From: Lolium rigidum
Taxonomy: Eukaryota; Streptophyta; Magnoliopsida; Poales; Poaceae
DNA: 64,000 nt
Direction of reading: 5' to 3'
Assembly: GCF_022539505.1 (NCBI RefSeq)
Contig: NC_061511.1
Location: 34,482,620-34,546,619 of the forward strand
Position numbers and translations under genes: made by a program. The first letter of the stretch is position 1; every line of letters starts with the position of its first letter. Positions 48,140-61,235 of this stretch are shown piece by piece. The notes under the pieces are model-generated. The model did not search any database. It was not told where the DNA came from and saw only the letters and a program-made list of their open reading frames with translations.

Positions 48140-48497
48140 ATATTCGTTTTAATTCCCTATAATTTTGGAGCACTAATGGTTCAAATAACCAACCATGCAA
48201 CAAATGGATTTTATGAATCCTTATGAAAAGTGTGGAAGAGTTAGGTCCAGGGGAAAGAAGTTTGTCATAGTGCTCATGGATGAGCTTGAAACCATGACGG
48301 TATGTTTTTTAATCTAATTGTTGCCTCTCTCTCAGTTGTTCATATAGAGTTGCATTCCTTGTGTCTTTGATCTAATTGTTGTTTCTTTCGTATAATTTGT
48401 GTCTAGGCTATCCACTGTAGCGCACAACGTGATTTCATGGAGCATATAGATAAAAAGATTACCAAACTAGATAGTTTGAAGTCACCCTCCGACATGA

Positions 48498-48809
48498 CTC
48501 ACCGCCATACCGGAGAGGGCCTTGACTGTTCAAGTCATTAATGAGACAAACAAAACCTATTTTCTCGGGGCTCGTTGGATAGAGATGACAAAGAGCTACG
48601 CGATGGATCCAATGATAAAATGTTATTTCTACATGGATGTTTTATTCGACCGCCATGGCTACTTCTACAACAAACAGAGGATGTTGGCTGGATTATTGTT
48701 CATTACCCACCCGTGGAGCCGGACGCGGAGCCGGGGGCGAAGCCGGATGTGTAGTATGTATGGTAGGTCTTGTCCATTACATGTAGGTCTTGACCATTAC
48801 ACATTGTAG
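48498..48809 (+). pseudogene. ORF fragment inside the CACTA-like element, possibly B3-like
   Basis: The open frame LTAIPERALTVQVINETNKT, then YFLGARWIEMTKSYAMDPMI and KCYFYMDVLFDRHGYFYNKQ, ends at 48807-48809. A stop lies just upstream (48495-48497), so this is a fragment, probably frameshifted before 48498. The hydrophobic spacing around LGARWIEM resembles the second half of a B3 domain, but I am not sure. It could be a captured gene piece. Confidence 0.3.
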
Positions 48810-50959
48810 TATGCAATCTAATGATTTGGTCACTTGGCTAATTGCTCTGTAATGATTGTTTGGTCACTTTGCTAAGTGTAGTGTAATGAATTCGGTCACT
48901 TGGCTAATTGTACAATAATGCTTGTGTGCGTATGTATTGATGTGTATTGATGATGTATAAATTTGTATTCTGGAACAATATAAATAAGGAGAAACGACAT
49001 AAAAAAATAGATACTGGCATTACTAGTTGCGTGTAGGCGACGCGCTACCAGTAAACCTAGTGGTACCGGGCGACATGCACATGCGGTCGGTAGGTTTCTT
49101 ACTAGCCATGTTCCTGTAGGGCACGCGACTAGTAAGGCATATCACTGGCAAGGTACCAGTCGCGGACAGTCGAATTTCACACGCGACGGCTAGATTCCCT
49201 ACTACTGGCCAACCCTCCTCATACTAGCCACCCCTTCCATGATCTCCTCGCCACCTCCATCGTTACACCTAGCGCACCTGCTCGGGAGGATGATGAAGTG
49301 CTCTGCCGTTGTTCTCCTTTTAATTTTGCTGCTATATGTTCTCCCTTCTTAGTTACAAATGGATACACATTATTTTCTACTAATGTGTAAAAGTTAGTTC
49401 ATTGGTAGGGAGATTATGGCTGTATATGTATGAGATTCATTTCTATGATTTCCACGGTGCCCTAGCTCTCGTGTCATATTAATTTCCTTTTATGTATAGT
49501 TGCCATCAATAAAAAGGAGAATTTCCCTATTTTGTTTGCAATGAATTCTTCAATACCTTATTATTGAGGAAGTAAGTAAAAGTGAAAATTTAAACATCAA
49601 CATATTTAACAAGCATGTAATACACTTCTATTCCAGCTAATTTTCTTACAAGTGGTTGTCTGGAGTGGTCCTTTCTGGTTATTGGACTGGATTATCAATG
49701 GATCATCATTTGTCATTGCTTGGATGGGTCGGTAAACGTTAAGATATGTGCAGTACCACTGAATTTTAATTATTGCAATATGCTTTTGGCGATTTCATCG
49801 CACTACGATATTAGTATCCTGTTTGTTCATTGCATTTTCTGTTTTCACTTTAAATTTTTATTAAGTTGTATTAGCTTCGCTTACCATTTTAAATGATTTA
49901 ATTTTGCAAAAGAACTCAGCCTTAGTTCAACTAGTAGTCTGGCGAGTCGCCTACCACTTTTGCATTTCTTTTGTAAGTACTGACATCCTCTATACTTTTT
50001 GAAGTTAATTGTTTGTTATCCATTCAAATCATATCATTTTATTGCTATATTGGTATTGATTGAGAGCTAGTGCTTTCATTATTTTAAAACACAAAATCTG
50101 ATCCGCATGACAATGGCATTGCACTCTCATCCGAGTTTACGTGGCAGCTACAACTTCTGGTTGACTGGTTTATAATCTATAGAGGTTATACTTGTTTTCA
50201 TAAGAAGATCTAGATTACAAAAAGAATTGTTTGTGTCTTTCAAGATAATCTGAGTGTACTTTTTGAAGGTATGAGTGTTAATTACAAATTAGTCTTCTAG
50301 TTCAATTTCATACAAGATTCTCATTGCCGAACTATGCTAGGATAAGTGGATAACAAAACCATCTGATGTGATATAGATAAGTCCAAGAACGGATAGAGGT
50401 GAGCTCAGATTTTAATTATTGGTTCCATAAATCAAGTGGGTTTACTACTTTTTTCTTTTATCTTGTATTCTTTTGATGTAACTAACTAAAGTCAGATATA
50501 TTGTTTTTATTCATACGCAATCCATGGATGATGGTCAATACTAACAAAAATTTGCATATGCTAATTTCTCAAATGATGGTTCCAATCCTTGCATATTTCT
50601 GATATGGTAGTTTGTGCTCGGCTGGGTCGCAGACTTGCGAGGGACATTTTTTATTTCATTGTTGGGCTTCATATTGGCATTCAGATTTATCCATTACATA
50701 TGAAGTGCAGTAGTGCTCAACAATGCAATATTTGTAGCAGCAAGAATGTGACTTTCACATTAGAGTTCAATTATGTGGAAGAGTAGAAGATTTGGGTCTT
50801 TAGAGGACATGGTTTGTAATGTTTTTCCCTATCCATCCTTTGCATCTTCTATGGAATGTGATCAACATAAATAGAAAAAATAAAAACAATTATGTGAGTA
50901 TTAGTTCTAAATGTAAAAGTAGGTTTGTATTTCCAAGTTTCTAAAAACATTTTTGTAGG

Positions 50960-50999
50960 AGGATGGGCAGGCACGGCAACGCACGCATGCATGATCTAG
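50960..50999 (+). other. Helitron-like 3' end motif
   Basis: GGCACGGCAACGCACGCATG followed by CATGATCTAG and T resembles grass Helitron 3' ends. The sibling motif is at 60041-60077. Homology between the two copies continues past the CTAG, so any Helitron here predates the block duplication. Confidence 0.4.
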
Positions 51000-52112
51000 T
51001 TAATGAATGTAACTCGATGAAATGACTAAAAACTGTAGCGGCAAATTAATAGTTTGTCATTTGATACTAATACGGTCGTTAGGTGTACAGACGCCCAATT
51101 AACGAATAAAAAATCAAGTTTGTGAACCTACAATTTCAACTTCAAAACATAAAAGTATGTTTACAGTGATAGAAAGCCATCCCAACTATCCCACCAAAAG
51201 TATTTATGACCTACATGGGATAACCCTACTTCCTAGTTTCAATCTTGTTGCATTGGTCTACACAAAATATTCCACCTACTACTACCCATCTCCACATCCT
51301 AACAACCTTCTATCAACTCTCTACATAAATGTAAACCAAATAGCAATGATGTTGACAATCTTCACTACAAACTATGTTGCCACCTCAAAAAAAAAAATCG
51401 AGGAGCCGCCTTCTCTCTTGTCCTCGATGATTCTTTTAATGGAGGTACGAGCAGAGGGAAGAACCTAGGATAAATCATGAGACCATGCATGGTTAGTTTC
51501 CCACACAATTACATTTATCAATTCAACTGAGATTGATGAATTGTGGTGCAAATCTTATTGAGCCGCAATAATCTTGAACCCAAATCTAAACCGATTTTCT
51601 TCCTATTTTTTTGTTCCTCATGGTAGATCGTGTCAAACCTGACCATGTCATTGTGAGCCTTCGTGTCCTCATGTTCCCCCGTGTTATTCAACCGCCTCCC
51701 CAGCCTTTTTTTCCCATTGACACCATGGTTGATTTATGCAACCTGTTTTTTCCATTTTAGTAGAAATTTACATTTGTAGTCTCAACATGTTTAGGGCTAA
51801 CAAATTATAAATATTAGTAGGAGATACACACAGAAGTAATATTCTAGATCTTGATTTAGCATATGGGGTGTGGTCTTGTTTGGGTTCGGAAACAAGAGAC
51901 CAAAGTCGGCATATTCTTTTGAAAAGGAAGATAGAAGACGTAGGCACAGGGTACTATTGTGGTCTTGCCAGAATTGATAAATAATAACATTAGTGTTTGC
52001 CACATAATATGCCCTCAAAAGTTGGAAAAAATATATTTTCCTAGCTGGAAAATGCCAGACATTTTGATGTTGGTCGAGTAAGACACCCAAAGGTCAGTCA
52101 ATTAGCAGCTAA

Positions 52113-53255
52113 GAGCATCTCCAGAGGTCTCCGCATAATTCATTCCAATTACGAAAAACTGGTTTTAGCAATTTGTGCCAAAAAAAATGTAGCTCCAGCG
52201 GAATTTACATAAGTGGTCTCTACAATATTTTTAAGAAGCCAAATAAAATGGTCACCTAAATTTTCATATTTGCAAAGCCAAGAGCCAAACCTGGTAGTTG
52301 CCAAAACCGATATAGGAGGCCCTATCGTGTATGCGGAAATTTCGCTGCAACGATATCTCTTGCCAGCCATAGACGCACCACATCCCTCGCCATCATTCGG
52401 CCTATGTTCCCCCTTCCGTGAGCTTCTCCCCTACCCCTCCCCTCCTTTTACCTCCGGCGCGAGCTTCCCTGCCGCCAAATCGAGCATCGTCCCACCCGCA
52501 GCCTTGCCGGCTGTTCCAGATCTACTTCACCCATCTTCTTTCTCCGATGTGTCCAAGCCTTGTAATGCCAACGCCGACGATTCGTGGTGCGGACGAGCTT
52601 CGTTTACACCCTGACGCTCTCGATCGGCCTTGGACGCCCCACCCGCACCACCTAGCCTCCGCGAGCGGTCGGATCATGACGTCGTCCTACGCCACCGCCG
52701 CGAGCTCATGCGCCCCTGCCATCGACCACACGCGCCCCTCCGCGACCTCAGTCACAACCATCACGACCTCATGCGCCCCCGTATGAACTCGCGTCATTGA
52801 TTTCAGTCGCACCTACCCCTCGTCTCCGACCCATCCGCAAGGTGTTCCACAATAAGCCCACAAGGTAATTTTATTTTTCATTTTATGTTCATTTGTTTGC
52901 ATTATAGCATATAGTTTTAGTCAATGCAGTATTACAAATTGTAGATGAATTGGTATGATACGGATTCGCCGTACAAGGAGGTGTACTCTAATTTGAATTG
53001 TAGTACTGTAAATTGTTGATGAATTGGTAGTAATTAAGTACTATTTATTTCCTACTTTTATGATTTTATTTACTTTAGTTGATCAAAATTTATTATTGAG
53101 TGATTCCAACTACATATGCATAAATACAATTATGAGCTCAAAACTTGGCATTCTAATTTTGGATTGCTAATATAGAATGGCTAGCGCCTCAACAAAATTT
53201 ATTTCCTAGAAGGAAAGTAATTTTTTGTTGAATATAACAATGTTGTGGGAGATTC
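52113..53255. mobile_element. Candidate PIF/Harbinger-like non-autonomous element
   Basis: Begins GAGCATCTCCAGAGG after TAA (52110-52112) and ends GTGGGAGATTC, roughly inverted to the start. A sibling copy spans 57028-58043 with GAGTATCTCCAGAGG after TAA. Terminal GAGCATCTCCAACAG-like sequence and a TWA target are usual for grass Harbinger elements. The ends are too decayed to be sure. Confidence 0.4.
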
Positions 53256-53439
53256 CATAGTCGCATCCGTCTGTCAGTGGCTCAACTACTCCGTGTCACT
53301 TTTGAGTTGTGACCCGAGCCCAGTACAAGCAACCAGAGACGGTGCAGTGACCACGACGATAATCCCATCCCAGCCCCGCCACCACCTAGACAAATAATCG
53401 CTCTCCTCACACACAGTGCGCCGATGCACTGTATTAGTC

Positions 53440-56404
53440 CTCTTATTGTTACTTCCTGTGTTGGTCTGCTTGATGCCTAGATGCCCTTTCCTTGATTGTA
53501 GTGCATTTCGTTTCCGTCCGATCTTGTTTTCTTGGATTGCATAGTTCTAATTCATATAATTATTTTTTGGTGATTTTTCCGTTATCATGGTGGCTCCGAT
53601 GACGAGCAGGCGGAGCAGCGGAGGAGGCTGCACCGTCCTGTCAACGGTTCAAGAATACAGAGGAGGCAGCGACGACGGTGCAAGAGAAAGACGAGGTGGT
53701 TGCGAGTTAGCGACCGTGGACTAGCATCCTCGATAGCGATCCATCAGGTAAACCACATCTCTTTACCTTCCATCTATGAGCCCTCTCTAATTCGCCTCTC
53801 AGGATCCAATCACGAAGAGATGGCGTCCGCTGCTGCTACTTCATACTAGAAGTGAGCATACAATTCCTGGGTTTTGGCAGTTCCATTACCTCTAGCTGAC
53901 TGGCTCGCATACGGCAAACCCTTCTCGTACTGGCCTTCGCTTCCATGATCTCCTTGCAAGGTGCGTCCTTACACCTAGTGCACCCACTCGGGGGATGATG
54001 AAGTGATCTGTCCCTGTTCTCCTTTTATTTTTGATGCTATATGTTCTCCTTTCTTACTTACAAATGGACACACATTATTTGCTAATGATCTGTTAATAAT
54101 GTGTAAAAGTTGCCATATATTTTTGTGTATAGTTGCCATCAATAAAAAGGACAAATCCCCTATTTTGTAAGCAATTAATAGGTATTAGGTTGTATTAGCT
54201 TACTTGTTTGGGTTCGGAAACAAGAGATCAAAGTTGGCATTTACTTTTAAAAAGGAAGATAGAAGACGTAGGTATAATGTACTATTTTTGTCTTGCCACA
54301 ATTGGTAAATAATAACATTAGTGTTTGCCACATAATATGCCCTCAAAAGTTGGAAATATATTTTTGCTAGCTGGAAAACGACAGACATTTTGATGTTGGT
54401 GGAGTAAGACACCTAAAGGTCAGTCAATTCGCAGCTAAGAGCTTCTCTAGCAGTCTCCGCCTAATTACCTTCACTTGCAAAAAAATGGTTTTAGCAATTT
54501 GTGCCAAAAAAATGTAGCTCCAACGAAATTTACATAAGTGGTCTCGACAATTTTTTTTATAAAGCCAAATAAAATGGTCACCTAAATTTTCATATTTGCA
54601 AAGCTAGGAGCCAAACCTGGTAGTTGCTAAAACCGACGCAAGAGGCCCTATCGCCTGAGCGGAAATTTCGCTGTGACGATCTCTCTCGCCGGCCACAGAC
54701 CCACCACCTCCCTCGCCATCGTTCGGTCTATGTGCAGCCTTCCGTGAGCTTCTCCCCTACCCCACCCCTCCTTTTCCCTCCGGCGCGAGCTTCCCTACCG
54801 CCAAATCGAGCGTCGTTTTGCCCGCAGTCTCGTCGACTGATCCAGATCTACTTCACCCATCATCTTCCCTCTGATGTGGCCGAGCCATGGAATCCCAACA
54901 CCGAAGATTTGTGGTGCGGACGAGCTTCTTCCCAAACCTCGGTGCTCCCGAACGGCCTTGGATGCCCCGCCCACACCGCCTAGCCTCCGTGCACGGTCGG
55001 AGCATGACTTCATCCCGCGCCACCACCGCAAGCTCATACGCCCCCGGCATCGACCACACGTGACCCCTCTGTGACCTCAGGCGCCACCATCAGGACCTCA
55101 TGCGCCCCCGGATGAGCTCGCGTCGTTGATTTCGGCCTCGCCTACCCCTCGTCTCCGACCCGTCCGAGAGGTATTCGACAATTTGCCCACAAGGTAATTT
55201 TATTATTCTTTTTATGTCCATTTGTTTACAACATATACGTGTAGTCTAATTTGAATGCAGTATTACAAATTATAGATGAATTGGTACAATACATGCGCAC
55301 ACACTGGGCTGCTGCACAATATATAGAACAAATACAACGATGCATTTTCCTATGGGTAACACCATCACACATTTGCACAGTTCATTTCATTTTATGTTCC
55401 ACTTTGACATTTATATGCCAAATATGTGGCTTATCTTGCATGGTTTGTGATACTCCATCCGATCCATATTACTTGCCACTAAAATAGATGTATCTATAAT
55501 TAAAATGTGTCTAGATACATCTACATTAGTGTCAAGTAATATGAATCAGAGGGAGTCTAATTTTTCATGTTTATGCAAGATTTTTTTAAAAAAAATTAGT
55601 GTTTGATTGTTGGGATTGGTGCTCAAAATGTGTAGCGTTTTGCGATACACGTCTTCATGGCTTGCAGAAATTCTAAAAAACATAGATCATCCTTGTTATT
55701 TTAGTAATAATACCAAATGTATCATACAAAAAGGCTTCAGGGCCACATTCCTGAGTGCAAGACTTCAAAGCAACATCAAGAGACAATAAAACTTAGCTAG
55801 TTAGGTCCTTTTCCCCGGCGATTTGAGGTCGTGAGCCGTTAGATCGTGTATGGGCGTTCTGGGTCTTTCTTTCAAGTCGTCTACTCGCGTCAAGGCGATT
55901 TCCACCACATTGCCACCATCGATATGATCGGCCCAATGTAATACGGTTGCTACTCTGGAGAATGACTTGGATTACTTCTGGTGAACTGGGCCTCTGACTG
56001 TGATTAGACTGGGCCGCTTCATTGGCTGTGTGGGCTCTTCTGCTGGTTGCTCTGCTAAGGTAAGCCAAGTTTCTCATGGAATCGTGGTTAAGTAGTCTCT
56101 TGATTAGAGGGACCATTCTACCCCCGCCATTACTTCGTGCAACTAATGGAAGGGAAGGTGCACCGACAATGTTCTTCCGTTACCTTGATTTCCGGTTGTA
56201 CTGGAAGTCGTTTCTAGCCCGCTCATATCCTCTCCCCTTAAACATGAGGTTATTTATGTTCTTCTCTAATGTATTACTCCTCTTATTGATGTTTTCTGTG
56301 TTTGTCATGCTTGATGCCTAGATACCCTTTCCTGATAGTAGTGTATTTCATTTCTCTTCGATCTTGTTTTCTTAGACTGGTAGTTCTAATTCATGTAGTT
56401 ATTT
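53440..56404 (+). repeat. Mosaic repeat block, copy D (rearranged)
   Basis: 53440-53920 matches 46190-46640. 53930-54195 matches 49210-49560 and then jumps directly into 54196-55194, which matches 51869-52860. The copy then skips to 55280-55800 (matching 44560-44890) and 55800-56400 (matching 44930-45440). The jumps mark internal deletions relative to copies B and C. Confidence 0.7.
55453..55555. mobile_element. Stowaway-type MITE
   Basis: A 103-bp inverted repeat starting CTCCATCCGATCCATATTAC and ending ATGAATCAGAGGGAG, with arms ACTTGCCACTAAAATAGATG and CATCTACATTAGTGTCAAGT. TA lies on the left (55451-55452); the right TA has decayed. The sibling at 44690 shows the empty TA-rich site. Confidence 0.9.
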
Positions 56405-59400
56405 TTCTGTTATCACAATTACATTTATCAATTCAACTGAGATTGATGAATTGTGGTGCAAATATTATTGAGCCGCAATAATCTTGGAACCAAATAAAAA
56501 CTGATTTTCTTCCTATTTTTTTGTTCCTCATGGTAGCTCATGTCAAACCCGACCATGTCATGGCGAGCCTTCGTGTTCTCATGTTCCACCGTGTTATTCA
56601 ACCGCCTCCCCAGCCTTTTGTTCCCATCGAGACCATGGTTGATTTATGCAACCCGTTTTTTCAGTAAAAACTTACATTTGTAGTCTCAACATGTTTAGGT
56701 TTAACAAATTATGAATATTAGTAGGACATACACACATAACTATTATTCTAGATCTAGATTTAGCATATGGGGTGTGGGGATGAAGAAATACTTGTTTGGG
56801 TTTAGAAACAAAAGACCAAAGTTGGCATTTTCTTTTGAAAAGGAAGATAGAAGACATAGGCACAATGTACTTTTGTGGTCCTGCCACAATTGCTATATAA
56901 CAACATTAGTGTTTGCCACATAATATGGCGTCAAAAGTTGAAAAAATATATTTTCCTAGCTGGAAAATGCTAGACATTTTGATGTTGGTCGAGTATGACA
57001 CCCAAAGGTCAGTCAATTCGCAGCTAAGAGTATCTCCAGAGGTCTCCGCATAATTCATTCCAATTGCGAAAAACTGGTTTTAGCAATTTGTGCCAAAAAT
57101 TTAGCTCCAGCGGAATTTACATTAGTGGTCTGGACAATATTTTTAAGAAGCCAAATAAAATGGTCACCTAAAATGTCATATTTGCAAAACCAGGAGCCAA
57201 ACCTGGTAGTTGCCAAAACCGACACGGGAGGCCCTATCGCGTATGCGGAAATTGCGCTTTTGTTGATCTCTCTCACCGACCACAGATCCACCACCTCCCT
57301 CGTCGTCGTTTGGCATATGTGGCCCCTTCCGTGAGCTTCTCCCCTACCCCTCCCCTCCTTTTCCCTTCGGTACGAGCTTCCCTGCGTCCAAATCGAGCGT
57401 CGTCCCGCCCACAGTCTAGCTGGCTGATCCAGATCTACTTCACCCATCTTCTTCCTCCGATGTGGTCGAGCCTTGTAATGCCAACGCCAACAATTCGTGG
57501 TGCTGATGAGCTTCGTCTTACACCCAGACACTCCCGACCGGTCTTGGAGGCCCCACCCGCGCCGTTGATGAGCTCGTGTCGTTGATTTGGGCCGCGCCTA
57601 CCCCTTGTCTCTAACCCATCAGCAAGGTGTTCGACAATATGCCCAAAAGGTAATTTTATTGTTCTTTTTATGTTCATTTGTTTGCACTATAGCATATAGG
57701 TGTAGTCTAATTTGAATGCAGTATTACAAATTGTAGATGAATTGGTATGATACGGATTCACCGTACCAGAAGGCGCACTCTAATTTGAATTGTAGTACTA
57801 TAAATTGTTGATGAATTGGTTGTAGTTAAGTACTATTTATTTCCTACCTTTTATGATTTTACTTTACTTGATTTAAAATTATCATTGAGTGATTCGAACT
57901 ACATATGCATAAATACAAGTATGAGCACAAAACTTGGCATTCTAATTTTTGATTGCTAATATAAAATGGCTAGCACCTCAAAAAATTTATTTCCTCGAAG
58001 GAATGTAATTTTTTGTTGAACATAAAAATGTTGTGGGAGATTCCATAGTCACCCCCGCCTGTCAGTGGCTCAACTACTCCCTATCACTTTTGAGTTGTGA
58101 CCCGAGCCCAGTACTGGCAACCATAGACCGTGCAGTGACCGCACCAGTAATCCCATCCCCACCCTGCCACAACCTAGATAAATAATCGCTCTCCTCACGT
58201 ACACTGTGCTGTTGCACTGTATTATTCCTCTTATTGCTACTTCTTGTGTTAGTCTGCTTGATGCCTCGATGCCCTTTTCTTGATTGTAGTGCATTTCGTT
58301 TCCCTCCGATCTTGTTTTCTTGGACTGCATAGTTCTAATTTATGTAGTTATTTTTCGGTGATTTTTCCGTTATCATGGCGACTCCGGTGATGAGCAAGTG
58401 GACTAGCATCTCGATAGCGATCCATCAGGTAAACCGCATCTCTTTACCTTCCATCTCTGAGCCCTCTCTAATTCGCTTCCCAGGATCCAATGACGAAGAG
58501 ATGGCGTGCGCCGCTGCTAATTAATACTAGAAGTGAGCACACAATTCCTGGGCGTTTGACAGTACCATTACCTTTGGTGGACTGGCTCGCATACGAAAAA
58601 CCCTCCTCGTACTGGCCTTCGCTTTCATGATATCCTTGCCACGTGCGTCCTTACACCTAGTACGTGCACCCACAGGGGAGGATGATGAAGTGCCATGGCC
58701 TTGTTCTCCTTTTATTTTTGATGTTATCTGTTCTCCTTTTTTACTTACAAATGGATACATATTATTTGCCGATGATCTGTTACTAATGTGTAACAGCTAG
58801 TTTTTTGGTAGGGAGATTATGACTGTCTTTGTATGAGATTGATTTCTATAATTTCCACGGTGCCCTAGTTCTCTTGTCATATTTTATTTTATGTATAGTT
58901 TCCATCAATAAAAAAGATAACTCCCCTATTTTGTATGCAATGAATAGGTATTAGGCTGTATGAGCTTCTTTTACCATTTTTAGTGATTTAATCTTCCAAA
59001 AGAACGCAGCCTTAGTTCAACTAGTAGTCTGGCATGTCGCCTACCACTTTTGCACTTCTTTTGTAAATATTAACATCCTCTTTCCTTTTTTAAGGTTAAT
59101 TGTTTGTTATCCATTCAAATCATATCATTTTATTGCTATGTTGGTATTGATTGAGACCTAGTTCTTTCATTATTTTAGAGACACAAAACCTTACTTGCAT
59201 GACAACGACATTCCACTCTCACCCAAGATTATGTGGCAGCTACAACTTTTGTTTGACTTGTTTTTAATCTATAGAGGTTATACTTGTTTTCATAAGAAGA
59301 TCTAGATTATAAAAATAATTGTTTGTGTCTTTCAAGATAATTTAAGTGTACTTTTTGCAGGTATGAGTGTTAATTGTAAATTGATTTTCTATTTCAACTG

Positions 59401-60493
59401 CATACAAGATTCTCTTTGTTGAACTATGACAGGATAAGTGGATAAAACCCTCTAATGTGATATAGATAAGTCCAAGAATATAAAGAGGTGAGCTTAGATT
59501 TTATTGGTTCCATATGTCAAGTGGGTTTAATACATTTTCTTTTATCTTGTATTATGTTGATGTAACAAGCTAAAGTCACTTATATTGTTTTTATTCATAC
59601 CTAATCCATTGATGATGGTCAATACTAACAACACTTTACATATTATAATTTCTCAGATGATGGTTCCAATCCTTGCATATTTCTGAGTTGGTGGTTTGTG
59701 CTCTGCTGAGTCGTGACATGTGAGGGACATTTTTAGTTTCTTTGTTGCACTTCGTATTGACATTCAGATTTATCCATTACATATAAAGTGTCGTAGTGTT
59801 AAAAATGAGATATTTGTAGCTGCAAGAACGTGACTTTCATATTAGAGTTCAAGTATGTGCAAGAGTAGAAGATTTGGGCCTTTAGAGGACATAGTTTGTA
59901 ATGTTTTTCCCTATCCATTCTTTGCATCTTCTCAATAATGTGATGTAGAGAAATGGAAAAGAACAATTATGTGAGTATTAGTTCTAAATGTAAAAATAGG
60001 TTAGTATTTCCAAGTTTTTTTAAAACATTTCTGCAGGAAGATGGGCGGGCACGGCAACGCGCACATGCATGATCTAGTTGATGAATGTAACTCGATGAAA
60101 TGACTAAAAACCATAGCAACCAATTAATAATTTGTCATTTGATTTTCTGTTTCCTACTAATACGGTCTTTATGTGGTACACACGCTCAATTAACGAATAA
60201 AACATGAAGTTTGTGAACCTACAATTTCAACTTTAAAACACACAATTATGCTTATAAATGGATACATAACTTATTTGATGATGATATGTTACTAATGTGT
60301 AATTTTTATTTCGTTGGTAGGGCGATTATGATTGTCTTTGTATGAGATTAATTTCTACAATTTCCACGGTGCCCTAGCTCTCTTGTCATATTTTCTTTTA
60401 TGTATAGTTGCCATCAATGAAAAGGACAATTCCCCTATTTTGTTTGCAATGAATAGGTATATGTTGCGATATTCTTCAATACCTTATTATTGA
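56405..60493 (+). repeat. Mosaic repeat block, copy E
   Basis: 56405-58130 matches 51510-53340. 58230-58590 matches 53450-53920. 58590-60250 matches 49208-51130. A second partial copy of the 49370-49560 segment lies at 60240-60490 and is cut at 60494 by the next retroelement. Confidence 0.7.
60041..60077 (+). other. Helitron-like 3' end motif (sibling of 50960)
   Basis: GGGCACGGCAACGCGCACAT then GCATGATCTAG and T. See the copy at 50960-50999. Confidence 0.4.
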
Positions 60494-60801
60494 TGTCGAG
60501 GGTGCTCCTCGGCAATGCCTTCCGATAGGGGCTTAGGGTTGATGGAATCCTGCAAGCTGACACGAGACATCGGTTCACAGACAAGCGGGGAGAGTGATTT
60601 ACCCAGGTTCGGGGCCCTCGATGAGGTAAAACCCTTACGTCCTGCCTGTCTATTCTTGATTATGATGATAATGGGTTACAATGGGGTGCCGAATAGTTCG
60701 GCTGAGATCTCGTCGAGATGGCTAAATACTAGGGTAACCTAGCTCTAAGCTTCTGTTGGCTAAGATCGCTAAGATTGATTGTGTCCCTCGACAGCCCCTC
60801 T

Positions 60802-60826
60802 CCTGGCCTTTATATAGGAGGCCAGG
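60802..60826 (+). promoter_or_regulatory. TATA box in the loop of a perfect hairpin
   Basis: CCTGGCCT, then TTATATAGG, then AGGCCAGG: an 8-bp perfect stem with the TATA box in the loop. It is placed upstream of the ORF at 61891 as an LTR promoter would be. Confidence 0.55.
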
Positions 60827-61150
60827 TCTCAAGAGGCCTAATCGAGTACGACTAGGTTTACAGTAGATCTATCTCTAGACTTTCCTTGTTCGGCTCATTC
60901 CGTGTCTTGTACTTCAAGGAATCTTCCGCCGCACCGTCCTAGTGGCCCACCTTGCCATTGAGTGCCTTCATGGGCCTCCAACTAGGAAATATAGGATAGG
61001 GCAACATTGGTTAGCCGAAGGGTAATGCCCACGTCAGTAGCCCCCGAGTGTCTAGCCGAAGGTAATTCGGGTAGAGACTAAAGCATGCCTTCTTCCGATG
61101 TCCTTTTCCTCAGTCGTTCTTGTTTTTCTTCTGTCTGCATCATCTTCTTC

Positions 61151-61235
61151 TATCGGGTGCGCGTCAGCGCTCCCGATGGGAGTAGCCCCCGAGTCTAGGT
61201 ACGGATGCTTGCAATCCGTGCGTAGACTCAAGTTG
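61151..61235 (+). repeat. 86-bp direct repeat, unit 1
   Basis: Starts TATCGGGTGCGCG and ends GTAGACTCAAGTTG. The second unit is at 61424-61509 with few changes; 188 bp separate them. The core GGGAGTAGCCCCCGAGTCTA resembles leader or U5 sequence known from Triticeae gypsy elements. Confidence 0.9.

Larger units (their letters stand above)
46654..49207. mobile_element. CACTA-like non-autonomous transposon
   Basis: Sibling copies read straight from CTCGCATACG to CCCTCCTCGTACTGG; here 2.55 kb intervene. The ends are inverted but decayed: TACTAGTAGGGAA on the left, and CAGTAGTAGGGAA read inward from the right. Subterminal regions are full of short direct and inverted motifs such as CGCGACTAGTAA, CGCGGCTAGTAAG and GGTACCAGTCGCG. 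Such arrays are typical of grass CACTA elements. No TNP1- or TNP2-like transposase frame was recognised. A 3-bp target duplication could not be confirmed. Confidence 0.65.
49208..53439 (+). repeat. Mosaic repeat block, copy C
   Basis: 49208-51130 aligns with 58600-60250. 51250-52860 aligns with 42420-44065 and 56410-57650. 52860-53340 aligns with 57650-58130. No genes were recognised; the GC-rich parts near 52380-52800 give short proline- and arginine-rich frames only. Confidence 0.7.
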
